Source of the DNA: Bacteroidota bacterium
Lineage (GTDB): Bacteria; Bacteroidota; Bacteroidia; Bacteroidales; Lentimicrobiaceae
Direction of reading: 5' to 3'
DNA length: 64,000 bases
NCBI GenBank assembly: GCA_023417935.1
Contig: JAEZDY010000026.1
Span: 18,402 to 82,401 of the forward strand
Positions 25,408-35,215 of the stretch are shown here, in pieces. The notes beneath the pieces were generated by a model. That model was not told the DNA's origin. It saw only the letters and a list, made by a program, of their open reading frames with translations, and made no database searches. Position 1 is the stretch's first letter, and every line of letters begins with the position of its first letter. Made by a program: the position numbers and the translations under genes.

Positions 25408-25447
25408 TAGCTTTAAGTTATAACTGACCAACGTTTATTATCAACAA

Positions 25448-25849
25448 TTATTTATTCTTCAGCAAGTCGCGTATTTCAGTTAGAAGTATTTGATCCTGAG
25501 TTGGCGGAACTGGAGTGTCAACGGGTACCTCTTTCTTTTTCTGCATCATAATCATTGCCCTGATAACTAAGAATATTGCTGCTGCAACAATAAGGAAGTC
25601 AACAACATTTTGAATGAACATACCATAATTAATAGTAACAGCAGGAGCTGTTTCAGTGGCCGAAATAAGCGTAAGTGCGTATTCCTTAAAGTCTAGCCCA
25701 CCAAGCAATACACCTAGAGGCGGCATTAGAATGTCGTTAACGAATGATGTAACAACTTTACCAAAAGCTGCGCCTATCACAACTGCAACGGCCAGGTCAA
25801 TTACGTTGCCACGCATGGCAAATGCTTTAAATTCTTGTAAAAGTTTCAT
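25448..25849 (-). CDS. mscL: large-conductance mechanosensitive channel MscL
   Basis: A 133-residue MscL, the homopentameric inner-membrane valve that opens on osmotic downshock. The N-terminus MKLLQEFKAFAMRGNVIDLAVAVVIGAAFGKVVTSFVNDILMPPLG is diagnostic (TM1 and gate). TM2 is near residues 75-97 (NVVDFLIVAAAIFLVIRAM), and the C-terminal bundle EILLTEIRDLLKNK is complete. It starts 23 bp after the DUF3078 gene ends. Confidence 0.97.
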   Translation of the reverse strand: MKLLQEFKAFAMRGNVIDLAVAVVIGAAFGKVVTSFVNDILMPPLGVLLGGLDFKEYALTLISATETAPAVTINYGMFIQNVVDFLIVAAAIFLVIRAMIMMQKKKEVPVDTPVPPTQDQILLTEIRDLLKNK

Positions 25850-25872
25850 AGTTAGATATTGATTTGGTTAAT

Positions 25873-26736
25873 TTAAAAATCCATTGCAAAACCGACTCCA
25901 AATGTTTGCTTCCATTGAGTTCGAGGACCAGAAAACCCGTTTTCATCAGTTATGTTAATATCATCGTCATACATTAGCGTAACCCCAACGAAGCTAGAGA
26001 TGTATTTATTTACTTTCAGCGAAAGCATAGAATCCCAGTCAACATCAATATTTTCGGTATTTTCCAGATAGTTGCTAAAGAGTTGAAGTTTGCTTTTAAA
26101 CTCAACATTCTTCATGATTTCCTTTTGAAACATGGCAATAACTGCAGCTCCAAGTTCAAAACGTATATGCTCCCCACGATCTACGCCATATGCGCCAGAA
26201 TCAGAGAGTGCCTGATCCATCACTATTGTCAATTTACCGGTAAATGGCAGAAATGACAATGAGAAGTAATCTGTTGGCTTATAATCAATACCTACTCCCA
26301 ATTGCACATATGCAGGAGATAGGAATGTTGATAGAATGACAGAATCATTCGGATAATTGTAGCCGTCACTGAACTGTGTCTTGAAATTAAAGTTTGTACT
26401 GAAATAAAGCTTGTCAGCTATCTCGTATCCATATTTGGTGAGAAAGTCGATTTTATCATCACTTTTACGCAGAGTTTGATCTCCAATTTTAACCAAACCA
26501 TAGGCGAGATCTAAGTTACTGTCCCATATTCTTTTCCCTTCTTTATAGTTTGCAAACAAATTCAGCAAACCGTTTCCTCCAAAACTATTTTCTCCTCCGG
26601 CTGCCCAGTTGGAAAAGGAAACCTGTGTGAAGTTAATGGCGACTTTACCACCCTTTTTCCAGGTTGTATCGCTTTGAGAATATACAAGGGATGAAATGCC
26701 CACCAGGACAAGAAATAAGAGTAGTTTCTTTTTCAT
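25873..26736 (-). CDS. DUF3078 outer-membrane-type protein
   Basis: A 287-residue exported protein with a signal peptide (cleavage near VYSQS). The pattern GGKVAINFTQVSFSNWAAGGENSFGGNGLLNLFANYKEGKRIWDSNLDLAYG at the N-terminus is the hallmark of DUF3078. The rest alternates polar and hydrophobic residues as in a beta-barrel, ending in Phe (GFAMDF), the usual outer-membrane C-terminal signal. Function is unknown. Confidence 0.85.
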   Translation of the reverse strand: MKKKLLLFLVLVGISSLVYSQSDTTWKKGGKVAINFTQVSFSNWAAGGENSFGGNGLLNLFANYKEGKRIWDSNLDLAYGLVKIGDQTLRKSDDKIDFLTKYGYEIADKLYFSTNFNFKTQFSDGYNYPNDSVILSTFLSPAYVQLGVGIDYKPTDYFSLSFLPFTGKLTIVMDQALSDSGAYGVDRGEHIRFELGAAVIAMFQKEIMKNVEFKSKLQLFSNYLENTENIDVDWDSMLSLKVNKYISSFVGVTLMYDDDINITDENGFSGPRTQWKQTFGVGFAMDF

Positions 26737-26813
26737 AGGTTAGTGTTAGGTTTGATTACTATTTATTAATTTATTATTCGCAAAATTAAGTTTGAGTTTA
26801 TGCTAACGGTATT

Positions 26814-27617
26814 TTATCCTCCGTAACTCGATTTAATAACTGGGTTGAATAAACCATCTGCGCCTCTGTCAAGGTTAAAGCTGATTGTCAAACTTGTTCT
26901 TGTTCTTACTGCTTTAAGGTTATAAGTACCAGGCATCCATTTTAGTGATCTGAGTAAACGTATGGCTTCCTCGTTACATCCGGCCCCTAATGAATTCACT
27001 ATAACCATGTTTGAGATTTTACCATTGGTTTCAACAATAAATGACAGCTTGACGGTGCCTGAAAGATTCTGTTTAATAGCTGCTTCGGGATATTTAAGAT
27101 TAGCTACAATGTATGACGGTAAGTTTTGCTCATTTCCTGCGAATACGGGATGGGGTGAAGTTTCAACATTGCGGTACCAATAAACCTTGCCAGAAGAATC
27201 AACAGGTTCATAGGGATTTATTATTGTCGAATATCCTCTGGATTTACAGAGCCGATCATATTTTTTCTTGTTGAAGGATATTTCAAAATGCTTTGTATCC
27301 TTTGCAGGAACGCCTCTGAATGTTGCATGTTGCCATTCAATAAGCCTGAATATTCTGATAGTTTCATAGTATGCAGCAGAATCGGGTGTGTTAACTTCTC
27401 TTATATCTGTAACATGACCTTTTTCATCAAGATCAAAGAGAAAGGACACTTTTCCTTCAATGCCTTTCTTATACATTGATTCAGGATAAATTAATTCCTG
27501 GTCAATGAAGTATTGTAGCTGATTCTTACCACCAACAGGCTGAGCATTGATAAAGTCCTGTGCTCTTAAACCAGTGTAAACCAGTATGAGTAAAACTGCA
27601 ATTGATAGTGATTTCAT
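26814..27617 (-). CDS. periplasmic protein with two TonB C-terminal-like domains
   Basis: A secreted protein of 267 residues from the ATG at 27617, which gives a good signal peptide (MKSLSIAVLLILVYTGLRAQ); a longer reading from 27659 would add 14 residues in front. Two TonB_C-like units are visible: one from GGKNQLQYFIDQELIYPESM to about residue 125, the second LPSYIVANLKYPEAAIKQNLSGTVKLSFIVETNGKI to the end. It lacks the membrane anchor and Pro-rich arm of an energising TonB, so it is more likely a periplasmic adaptor than a true transducer. Confidence 0.8.
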   Translation of the reverse strand: MKSLSIAVLLILVYTGLRAQDFINAQPVGGKNQLQYFIDQELIYPESMYKKGIEGKVSFLFDLDEKGHVTDIREVNTPDSAAYYETIRIFRLIEWQHATFRGVPAKDTKHFEISFNKKKYDRLCKSRGYSTIINPYEPVDSSGKVYWYRNVETSPHPVFAGNEQNLPSYIVANLKYPEAAIKQNLSGTVKLSFIVETNGKISNMVIVNSLGAGCNEEAIRLLRSLKWMPGTYNLKAVRTRTSLTISFNLDRGADGLFNPVIKSSYGG

Positions 27618-27872
27618 CAACTCCTTGTTTATGACATTTTTTGAACTACCCACCCTCAAATTGATAGGTAAATTTACTAATTAATTTTATAAAGTCAAGT
27701 CTGTTAATAAATTTAGCGAAATGGTAGTATTAGAAACCCGGAGGTTAAGCGTAAAAACCTTTGACGAGACTTACAAATAAATTCGGAGGGCGTATATATA
27801 AATTCCTACAAGTGTGCAGTTTCTGGAACTTGGATTGTTATAAGCAAACTGGTAAGTAAGGAAAAAAAGTGT

Positions 27873-28628
27873 TTATATAGGAGTAATAGTTTCTGATTTG
27901 ACCCAACCTTTACTTCCGTTGTCAATTTTTATTTCTTTCCAGCCAGTAAGTTCATCAATTATCTGCACTTTTAAACCTTCGTGAATGACAAACAAGTCGG
28001 TACCTGATTCTTCCGGAGAGCTTTTAACGGATAATGATGCAGCGAAAACTATAGCTTCATGTTTATTTATTGCTTTTTTGTAAGTATCATTGGCAATAAT
28101 AAACACAAGGGTAGTTAAAACCAATACAAATACACCAACAGTGAGTAACCATCTGCGGACATTAATAGATGTTGAAAGGAGGAAAAGTGCTATGATTATG
28201 AAGAATATGGTAATAAGCACAATTGAAAAAATGGCCCACTCATCAGGTGAATACATTTGTTTTAGGGAATCCCACCACCTTTCATAAAATAATTTAGGCA
28301 GTTGGTCAATTTTATCAATAATCTGATTATTTGCAACCCTAAGGTTGTAAACAATATCTTCATTACCAGGGTCAAGCTTTAAGGCGCGTTCATAATACAG
28401 AATAGAAGATGGAATCTCATTCAGCTTATAGTATGCATTTCCCAAATTATAGTACAATTCAGAGGAAGCATAGCCTTCTTTTATTACCTTTTCATATAAC
28501 TCAACAGCGCTAGTATAAAGTCCTTCCTGATATGCTTTGTTTGCTTTGTTGATATTGGTTTGTGGACTAGCAAATGATGCTTTTACAACCAATGAAAAGA
28601 GAACTAAGAGGAAACTTATTTTCTTCAT
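27873..28628 (-). CDS. batE: BatE: TPR and SH3-like protein
   Basis: A 251-residue protein ending the Bat operon. It has a signal peptide, two to three TPR units (about residues 28-100: AYQEGLYTSAVELYEKVIKEG, SSILYYERALKLDPGNEDIVYNL), two membrane helices (about 135-157 and 163-182) and a C-terminal SH3b-like domain (VHEGLKVQIIDELTGWKEIKIDNGSKGWV). The Bat proteins (Bacteroides aerotolerance) are linked to oxygen tolerance and envelope integrity, with unresolved biochemistry. It lies 12 bp after batD. Confidence 0.87.
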   Translation of the reverse strand: MKKISFLLVLFSLVVKASFASPQTNINKANKAYQEGLYTSAVELYEKVIKEGYASSELYYNLGNAYYKLNEIPSSILYYERALKLDPGNEDIVYNLRVANNQIIDKIDQLPKLFYERWWDSLKQMYSPDEWAIFSIVLITIFFIIIALFLLSTSINVRRWLLTVGVFVLVLTTLVFIIANDTYKKAINKHEAIVFAASLSVKSSPEESGTDLFVIHEGLKVQIIDELTGWKEIKIDNGSKGWVKSETITPI

Positions 28629-28640
28629 AATATTATTGCC

Positions 28641-30467
28641 TTACTTGAGTTCTTGTTCGGTTTGGGTAATAACTTCCATAGCTTCAGTGTATAAATTGCC
28701 CATCACCTCTGATTTATCTCCTGGGGCAAATCTTACATATTCACAATTATTGAGGGTGCTGACAAATTTCATTATCAGTTCCTCCTTTACTTGCTTGCTC
28801 TTGAGAGCACCATATACTGAATCTATTGAAAGTGCCGATCTTGAAATATTAAACTTATCACTGATATAACCCCATAATGCATTAGAAATCTCGGTACAAA
28901 ATGCTGATTGATTACCATTTTTTAAATACTGTTCAGCAGCTTTTAGTCTTTTACGGGCAATACCAGTTGCCTTTTTATTCCTAACCAGCGCAACATTACC
29001 TCTTCTTTTAAGCTCCTTCTGCCAGATGATTATAAACAACACAAAAAGTATAAATGGCAATAGGAATAACAACCAGTAAATGCCTGTACCAAAGAATAAT
29101 GTATTGATCGGCCTCAGATTAAAGGCATCAGTTTTAATAAACCTTATATCTGTCCCAATATATTGAAAGTCCTCCTTGTTTGCACCTGCCCTAACATAAC
29201 TGTCGTTGCCTGTTCCTTTTTCAACGGTAATCTTGAATTCAGGTGTAGTTAGTGTTTTGTAGTTTTTACTGTTAAGGTCGAAATAAACAAACGGTGCAGA
29301 CTTAATAGTATAATTGCCATGATTACGAGGTACAATAAGGAATTCAAATGTTCTTGTACCTGACATTCCCGAAGTTGTGGTTTTAATATCATCAACTATC
29401 CTCGGATCGTAGACTTCAAAATCAGGTGGAAAGTTTATGTTTGGTTTATCAATAAGCTTAATATTTCCGCTTCCGCTAATGATATACTTAAGTGTTAGGG
29501 CATCATTGGCTTGAAGCTTGTTCTTATCAATACTGGCATTCAGTTTAAAACTTCCGACAGCTCCTGTAAAATCAGCAGTTTTTTGATTTTGAGGTAATGG
29601 CCTTACCCGCAGTGTAATAGCATTTGAATAAAGCGTTTTTTGAACATTCTGATAATTACTGCCAAAGAAGCTGTCATTGAAAAAATCGTCAAATGGATCA
29701 TTTGATCTGCGCCTTTTTTTCTCTATCTGGGCCGTTACCTCCAATTCAAGTGGCTCGATTACCAGATCGCCTGATTTCTGCGCAAATAAGGCATCTTTCT
29801 TAACCTCAGCAACCACATATTCCTGCCCATTAAGAAATTCGCGGTATTGATTCAAGGTGGCGTTATTTTCAAGCAGGTTTTCTTTCCAGAATCCGGTTAA
29901 TGAAGGTATTTTAATAAATTTAGGGGATGCTATCGGAATACTGGTGTATAGCTTATAAGTGACAATTACCTGTTCACCCTGGTAGGGGTTATTCTTATTG
30001 ACTGTTGCTTTAAGGAATAGATTCTTTGAACTAATATCGGGGGTTGACTGAGTAGCATTTTGATTTGTTGCAGGCTTTGATGTCCCTTTTACAACAGTTA
30101 TGCTTATTGGATTCGATTGATAGGTTTGACCATCAACAGTAACGCTTGCTGATGCAATTGTGAAACTGCCTTCTTTTATAGCTTGAAGTATGTAGGTATA
30201 TGAGTATTCAACGGCACGGGTTACCTTATTGTTGATAACCTGCATACTAGTGCTCGAACTTGGATTAGGCCCTGATAAGACTGCAAAATCCTTAATTGCG
30301 GGAGCTTTAAAACCTGTTGCCTGGGCATTAACACTGAATATTAGTCTGAATTGATCACCAACTGCAACCTGATCAAGTGCTGATGCCTTAAATTCAACTT
30401 GCTGACCATATCCTCCTTTAAAAGTGAAGATAAACAGAAGACTGAGAATAACACTTTTAAAAAACAT
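28641..30467 (-). CDS. batD: BatD: membrane-anchored oxygen-tolerance protein
   Basis: About 608 residues: signal peptide (FFKSVILSLLFIFTFKGGYG), a large periplasmic region of repeated immunoglobulin-like beta domains (DQVAVGDQFRLIFSVNAQ; NPYQGEQVIVTYKLYTS; DKNKLQANDALTLKYIISGSGNI), one membrane helix (about 470-492) and a cytoplasmic helical tail. This is the BatD/oxygen-tolerance family. The ATG at 30467 is preceded by AAGGA and gives the best signal peptide; earlier starts at 30482 (ATG) and 30494 (TTG) only add residues in front. It lies between batC and batE. Confidence 0.88.
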   Translation of the reverse strand: MFFKSVILSLLFIFTFKGGYGQQVEFKASALDQVAVGDQFRLIFSVNAQATGFKAPAIKDFAVLSGPNPSSSTSMQVINNKVTRAVEYSYTYILQAIKEGSFTIASASVTVDGQTYQSNPISITVVKGTSKPATNQNATQSTPDISSKNLFLKATVNKNNPYQGEQVIVTYKLYTSIPIASPKFIKIPSLTGFWKENLLENNATLNQYREFLNGQEYVVAEVKKDALFAQKSGDLVIEPLELEVTAQIEKKRRRSNDPFDDFFNDSFFGSNYQNVQKTLYSNAITLRVRPLPQNQKTADFTGAVGSFKLNASIDKNKLQANDALTLKYIISGSGNIKLIDKPNINFPPDFEVYDPRIVDDIKTTTSGMSGTRTFEFLIVPRNHGNYTIKSAPFVYFDLNSKNYKTLTTPEFKITVEKGTGNDSYVRAGANKEDFQYIGTDIRFIKTDAFNLRPINTLFFGTGIYWLLFLLPFILFVLFIIIWQKELKRRGNVALVRNKKATGIARKRLKAAEQYLKNGNQSAFCTEISNALWGYISDKFNISRSALSIDSVYGALKSKQVKEELIMKFVSTLNNCEYVRFAPGDKSEVMGNLYTEAMEVITQTEQELK

Positions 30468-30513
30468 ATTCCTTGTAACCATATGCCGTATCAAGTTAGC
30501 TAATTACCATTTA

Positions 30514-31203
30514 TTACCAGTCCTTTTCTAGCTGGACAGGAACTTGTTTTACTTTCTTTTTATTGACCTTGTCCATCGTTTTTTGTTCGTCATTATTTAA
30601 AGCCTGAAGCATCCTTTCAGCGTCTTTCTTTGAAAGCTGAGCTTTTTGCTGTTGATCACTATCTTCGTTTTCTTGCTGATCACCTGAATCAGGTTGTGAC
30701 TTCTGCTCTTGCTTGTCGTTTTTATCCTTATTGTCTTTGTTATCTTTCTGGCTTTGTTGATTCTGTTGCTGTTGCTGCATTTTATTTAATGCATAACTAA
30801 GGTTGTACCGGGTATCCTCGTCGGCAGGGTTTAATCTCAGTGCTTGTTTATAAGCTTCAATAGCCTCCGGGTACTTCTCACCTTTAAGTAAGGAATTGCC
30901 CAGGTTATGAAATGCAGCCGACTGTCGGTTCTTATGTTGTGGATTTATTTTTCCTAAGGTAGCATTGTAGTTGTTCGCAGCTTCCTCATAGTTTTCTTGT
31001 TTATATAATGAGTTGCCCAGATTATATGACCCTTTAACTGACCTTGGTTCTTTTTCCAAAGCCTTTCTGTATGCTATTTCAGCATCTTTATATTTACCAT
31101 CCTGGTATAAACTATTGCCCTTACGCACCACCTTATTCTCTTGCTGAGAGAACGAAGGTAAAACTGTTATGAACATTAGCAGAATAACAAGTATGAGTTT
31201 CAT
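30514..31203 (-). CDS. batC: BatC: TPR protein
   Basis: A 229-residue exported TPR protein with three repeats (GNSLYQDGKYKDAEIAYRKALEKEP; GNSLYKQENYEEAANNYNATLGKI; GNSLLKGEKYPEAIEAYKQALRLNP). It continues with a ~70-residue low-complexity tail of Gln, Asn, Asp and Lys. Its ATG overlaps the batB TGA in an ATGA arrangement at 31200-31203, so translation is coupled. TPR units suggest assembly with BatA, BatB and BatD. Confidence 0.88.
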   Translation of the reverse strand: MKLILVILLMFITVLPSFSQQENKVVRKGNSLYQDGKYKDAEIAYRKALEKEPRSVKGSYNLGNSLYKQENYEEAANNYNATLGKINPQHKNRQSAAFHNLGNSLLKGEKYPEAIEAYKQALRLNPADEDTRYNLSYALNKMQQQQQNQQSQKDNKDNKDKNDKQEQKSQPDSGDQQENEDSDQQQKAQLSKKDAERMLQALNNDEQKTMDKVNKKKVKQVPVQLEKDW

Positions 31204-32243
31204 TTCTTTACTGAGTTTGGATTCAGGATTGCTAATTTATCACCTAAACGACTTTTTCGTTCATTAATTATATAATTTAATAAGAGCAGAAACATTGCAA
31301 TGGCAATAAAGTATTGAAATCTATCCTCATAATCAGAATAGCTCTTTACATCATAAGTATTTTCTTCGAGTCGCTTAATTTCATCAAATATACGATTAAG
31401 ACCTATTTGAGACGTACTTGCCCTGACGTATATTCCTTTTCCTGCATCGGCAATTTGCTGGAGCATTGTTTCATCAAGCCTGGTTATTACTGTTGAACCT
31501 GACTTGTCCTTTCTGAACCCGGTTACCTGACCATTTCGGTATGTAGGTATTGGAGCGCCTTCAGCGAGACCTAAACCTATGGTGAAAACCCTTATTCCTT
31601 TTTCTGCAGCTTCGGTTACTTTTTTTAATGCTTCTTCATCATGCGTTTCGCCGTCAGTGATGATAATAATTGCTTTGCCAGATTTTTCAACATTGAATGC
31701 TGACATAGCCGTTTCAATTGCTTTGCCAATTGAAGTTCCCTGCACAGGGACCATATCAGTTGAAACTGTAGAAAGCATAAGTTTGGCAGCTGTGTAGTCG
31801 GTAGTTATTGGCAGTTGTGTATATGCTTTCCCGGCAAACACTACCAATCCAATCCGGTCATTTTCCAGATCATCAACCAACCGGTTAATTGATTGCTTTG
31901 CACGCTCCAGTCTGTTTGGTTTAATATCCTGGGCTAACATACTGTTTGATACATCCAGTGCAATAACAATGTCTATACCTTTACGCTTAACTTTTTCAAG
32001 CTGTGAGCCAATTTGAGGGTTGGCTAGTGCTACCAGAATTGAAGCAAATGTTAATAATGTTAATAGGAATTTAAAGTGACTTCTCCACCCTGATCTGTAT
32101 GGCATAAGTAAACCGGTAACACTGGCATCACCAAGTCGTTTAGCAGCTTTCCTCTTCCACTGGATATATAATAGATATAGTACCACCAGTATGGGTAGTA
32201 ACCATAGAAAATTTAAATATTCAGGATGTTCGAATCTAAACAT
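31200..32243 (-). CDS. batB: BatB: von Willebrand factor A membrane protein
   Basis: A 347-residue protein with two N-terminal helices (about 8-25 and 57-75), a VWA domain (about residues 87-290) and a C-terminal helix (about 310-328). The metal-ion-dependent adhesion site is intact: DVSNSM near residue 97, the Thr in PVQGTSIG and Asp in IIITDGETHD. It is the second of two tandem VWA proteins in the operon, as in all Bat loci. Confidence 0.9.
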   Translation of the reverse strand: MFRFEHPEYLNFLWLLPILVVLYLLYIQWKRKAAKRLGDASVTGLLMPYRSGWRSHFKFLLTLLTFASILVALANPQIGSQLEKVKRKGIDIVIALDVSNSMLAQDIKPNRLERAKQSINRLVDDLENDRIGLVVFAGKAYTQLPITTDYTAAKLMLSTVSTDMVPVQGTSIGKAIETAMSAFNVEKSGKAIIIITDGETHDEEALKKVTEAAEKGIRVFTIGLGLAEGAPIPTYRNGQVTGFRKDKSGSTVITRLDETMLQQIADAGKGIYVRASTSQIGLNRIFDEIKRLEENTYDVKSYSDYEDRFQYFIAIAMFLLLLNYIINERKSRLGDKLAILNPNSVKK

Positions 32244-32263
32244 ATCGTTTTTCCTTCTGAATT

Positions 32264-33259
32264 TTATGGATATCTCCGTAAAACAGTTAATGATAAAACC
32301 ACATCGAGTAATAGAATTGCGAGAGCAGCAATTGCAAAGGGCAAAAACTCTTCCCTTTTCTTCTTGAATTCAGTAACATCAATTTTAGACTTCTCAAGTT
32401 GATCAATCTCGCGGTATATCTCTTCAAGTTTTCTTTTATCCGTCGCTCTAAAATACTTACCACCCGTCATATCAGCAATCTGCCCAAGTAATTTTTCATC
32501 AATTCTTACCTCAACCTGTTGGTATTGCAACCCAAAAGGTGTATCAAAAGGGTAGGGGGCGGTACCAATTGTTCCAACACCTATTGTATATACTCTCAAT
32601 CCATATACTTTGGCAATTTCAGCAGCTGACAGTGGATCAATAAAACCGCGGTTGTTTTCACCATCAGTCAGTAATATAATGACCTTGCTCACAGCCTGGC
32701 TATCTTTTAGCCTGTTAACTGCAGTGCCCAGTCCGTCACCAATGGCAGTACCATCTTCAATCATACCACTTTTAACTTCCTCAATAAGTGTAAGCAGCAC
32801 TCCATGATCAGTTGTCAGAGGGCATTGAGTGAAACTTTCACCACTAAATACGATCAACCCGATCCTGTCGCTGAATCTACCCTTGATAAAATCTTTGGCA
32901 ACATCCTTAGAAGCCTCTAACCGGTTGGGTTTAAAATCTTCTGCTAACATGCTTGTAGAAATATCCATTGCCATAATAATGTCAATTCCTTCAACGCTAA
33001 CATCCTGGCGTGAAGATGTTGATTGGGGTCTTGCGAGTGCAACAACCAGCAGAGCCCAAACAAGTAAGCGCATCAACCAGGTTGAATACATAACATATTC
33101 TTTCCATCGTCTCCTGTTTTTTGGAAAAATAGAGAGATCAGAGATCTGGAATGTTGGATAACTTCTGGATCCCCTTAACCAATACCATGCTATTGCTGCC
33201 GGAATCAACAGTAGCAGATAAAAAGCTTCAGGATTTGCAAATTTCAAATGCTCAAACAT
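32264..33259 (-). CDS. batA: BatA: von Willebrand factor A membrane protein
   Basis: A 331-residue paralogue of BatB with the same plan: N-terminal helices (about 13-28 and 58-76), VWA domain with MDISTSM, GTAIGDGLG and ILLTDGENNRG, and a C-terminal helix. Both VWA proteins keep a full metal site, so both should bind ligands. It lies 20 bp before batB and 2 bp after the preceding gene. Confidence 0.9.
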   Translation of the reverse strand: MFEHLKFANPEAFYLLLLIPAAIAWYWLRGSRSYPTFQISDLSIFPKNRRRWKEYVMYSTWLMRLLVWALLVVALARPQSTSSRQDVSVEGIDIIMAMDISTSMLAEDFKPNRLEASKDVAKDFIKGRFSDRIGLIVFSGESFTQCPLTTDHGVLLTLIEEVKSGMIEDGTAIGDGLGTAVNRLKDSQAVSKVIILLTDGENNRGFIDPLSAAEIAKVYGLRVYTIGVGTIGTAPYPFDTPFGLQYQQVEVRIDEKLLGQIADMTGGKYFRATDKRKLEEIYREIDQLEKSKIDVTEFKKKREEFLPFAIAALAILLLDVVLSLTVLRRYP

Positions 33260-33261
33260 AA

Positions 33262-34239
33262 TTATTCCGGTTTGTTTTCTTTAAAACGTTTATCTTCCAC
33301 AAGTTGAGGGATAGTGCTATTCACTATCTCATATCCATATATGATACTCTGCTCGTTTTCATAATCCCCTGGTTGCGCTTTAGCAAACTTGGCCATATCG
33401 GACAGAATTAATAATTCACGCAGGTGTCTTTCTGCCGGCAGTTCATTAATATGCTGTTTCATAGCATCAAGTATTTCAGATGATGTCATTTCGGCAGCGT
33501 TAACATTATACCTGAGTTCAAAGTATTCTCTTAGGATGTCAGTAAGTCGGGTATAATATTCCTTTATATCACCTTTTTCCCACATCTTTTCCGACTTTAA
33601 TAAATCAAGTTTATTCAAAGCAACTTCCCAGGCAGGTATCCTAATTTTAGGTTGCGGTTTATCAATCGGTTTTGCTTTTCTCTTTTTCAGGTAATAAAGC
33701 GTAAAATAGATCAGCAGGCCAAGAAAAAGCAAGACTGCAAGCCATGGAATAATTTCAGCAAAGGTTAAGGGTGCCTTGAATATCGGCTTTATATCCTTTA
33801 TATCTGCGGAGGGATCGACTTTAATCTTGAAAACCTCAAACAATACAGGCTCTGTTTTAATTGTTTGAGCTGGGGCACCGTTTTTAACAACATCAAATGA
33901 AAATGGGGGCATAACAATAAACCCGGTATCAAATGATGTGATACTAACTATTTGTTTCAATAATTGATTGCCGGTTTCTTCATCTGTTATTGTATCAATT
34001 TTTGATGTAGACAGAATTTCAAGCGATCGGGTAATAGTGTCTTTAAAAACCGGCCAATTAACAACGTCACCCTTGTTAAACGGAACTTCAATAGTTAAAT
34101 CAATTTTACCTCCAATTGGAAACCTTGTTGAATCAGCTTTTATGGTTTGAGCTATCGACGTATTAATTGAAACCAATTGAAAGATAAGAAACAGGGATAT
34201 CAGTACTCTTCCACAAATGTGCTTGATGTAGTATTCCAT
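33262..34239 (-). CDS. Bat-operon conserved membrane protein of unknown function
   Basis: A 325-residue protein: signal peptide (about 1-31), periplasmic beta-rich region (FPIGGKIDLTIEVPFNKGDVVNWP), one membrane helix (about 165-188), then a Lys-rich linker and a helical cytoplasmic domain (AWEVALNKLDLLKSEKMWEKGDIKEYYTRLTDILREYFELRY). This layout mirrors BatD in miniature, and the gene recurs in the same place in Bacteroidota Bat loci. Its function is unknown; a role in MoxR-dependent assembly is inferred from position between the DUF58 and batA genes. Confidence 0.78.
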   Translation of the reverse strand: MEYYIKHICGRVLISLFLIFQLVSINTSIAQTIKADSTRFPIGGKIDLTIEVPFNKGDVVNWPVFKDTITRSLEILSTSKIDTITDEETGNQLLKQIVSITSFDTGFIVMPPFSFDVVKNGAPAQTIKTEPVLFEVFKIKVDPSADIKDIKPIFKAPLTFAEIIPWLAVLLFLGLLIYFTLYYLKKRKAKPIDKPQPKIRIPAWEVALNKLDLLKSEKMWEKGDIKEYYTRLTDILREYFELRYNVNAAEMTSSEILDAMKQHINELPAERHLRELLILSDMAKFAKAQPGDYENEQSIIYGYEIVNSTIPQLVEDKRFKENKPE

Positions 34240-34252
34240 AGTGTTTTTCGTG

Positions 34253-35128
34253 TTACCTCCTGGCTTCTCTCGATTTAAATAGGTTTAACAAAGGTTTTAC
34301 ATAATCCTGCCCGGTATAAATACGGGCATAATCAACACCACTTTTTTTAAATGTACTCTCCAGAGCCGCCATTCTAGCTCTTGACTTTCTACTGAATTCA
34401 TCCTGAAGCTTCTTGTTTGAAGTGTCGATCCATAAACTCTTGCCTAATTCTTTGCTGTAAACTTGCATAAGTCCGGTATCGGGAAGTTTAATTTCACTAG
34501 GATCGTAAACCTGTAATGCCACGAGGTCATGCTTTCTACCAGCAATTTTCATTGCATTCTCAAAGTTATTGTCAATAAAATCAGACAGCATGAATGCTGT
34601 ACACCTTTTCTTCATTGCATTGGTAAGAAACCTAAGAGCTTCAGCAATATTGGTTTTTTGGCTTCTGGGCTTAAAATCAACAAGCTCTCTGATAATTCTA
34701 AGTATATGAGTAAGACCTTTTTGTGGAGGAATGAATTTTTCAATCTGGTCACTGAAGAATATGATACCTACCTTATCATTATTATGAATAGCGGAGAAAG
34801 CAATAAGGGCTGATATTTCAGTCATTAAGTCTTCTTTCAGCTGTTTGCGGGTACCATATTCATTTGATCCACTTACATCTACAAGCAACATCACAGTTAG
34901 TTCCCTCTCTTCATCAAATATCTTGATATAAGGGTGGTTAAACCTGGCAGTTACGTTCCAGTCAATGTTCCTGATATCATCTCCGTATTGATATTCCCTC
35001 ACTTCACTAAATGCCATTCCCCGACCTTTAAAGGCACTATGGTATTCTCCCGAAAAGATCTGGTTTGACAGCCCCCGTGATTTAATTTCAATCTTACGTA
35101 CTTTCTTAAGAATATCAGTAGTTTCCAT
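34253..35128 (-). CDS. DUF58 (VWA-like) protein
   Basis: A 291-residue cytoplasmic DUF58 protein, the standard partner of MoxR ATPases. The DUF58 core is SEVREYQYGDDIRNIDWNVTARF (about residues 41-63), followed by a degenerate VWA fold with LLVDVSGSNEYGT. It probably links the MoxR chaperone with the membrane VWA proteins. It lies 13 bp before the next Bat gene and 87 bp after moxR. Confidence 0.9.
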   Translation of the reverse strand: METTDILKKVRKIEIKSRGLSNQIFSGEYHSAFKGRGMAFSEVREYQYGDDIRNIDWNVTARFNHPYIKIFDEERELTVMLLVDVSGSNEYGTRKQLKEDLMTEISALIAFSAIHNNDKVGIIFFSDQIEKFIPPQKGLTHILRIIRELVDFKPRSQKTNIAEALRFLTNAMKKRCTAFMLSDFIDNNFENAMKIAGRKHDLVALQVYDPSEIKLPDTGLMQVYSKELGKSLWIDTSNKKLQDEFSRKSRARMAALESTFKKSGVDYARIYTGQDYVKPLLNLFKSREARR

Positions 35129-35215
35129 GATCTTAATTCAATTCTCATTAAAACATTCTATGCAAAAATCAAATTAGTGCTGGTTTATAACCATGCAACT
35201 AATAAGAATTGTTTT

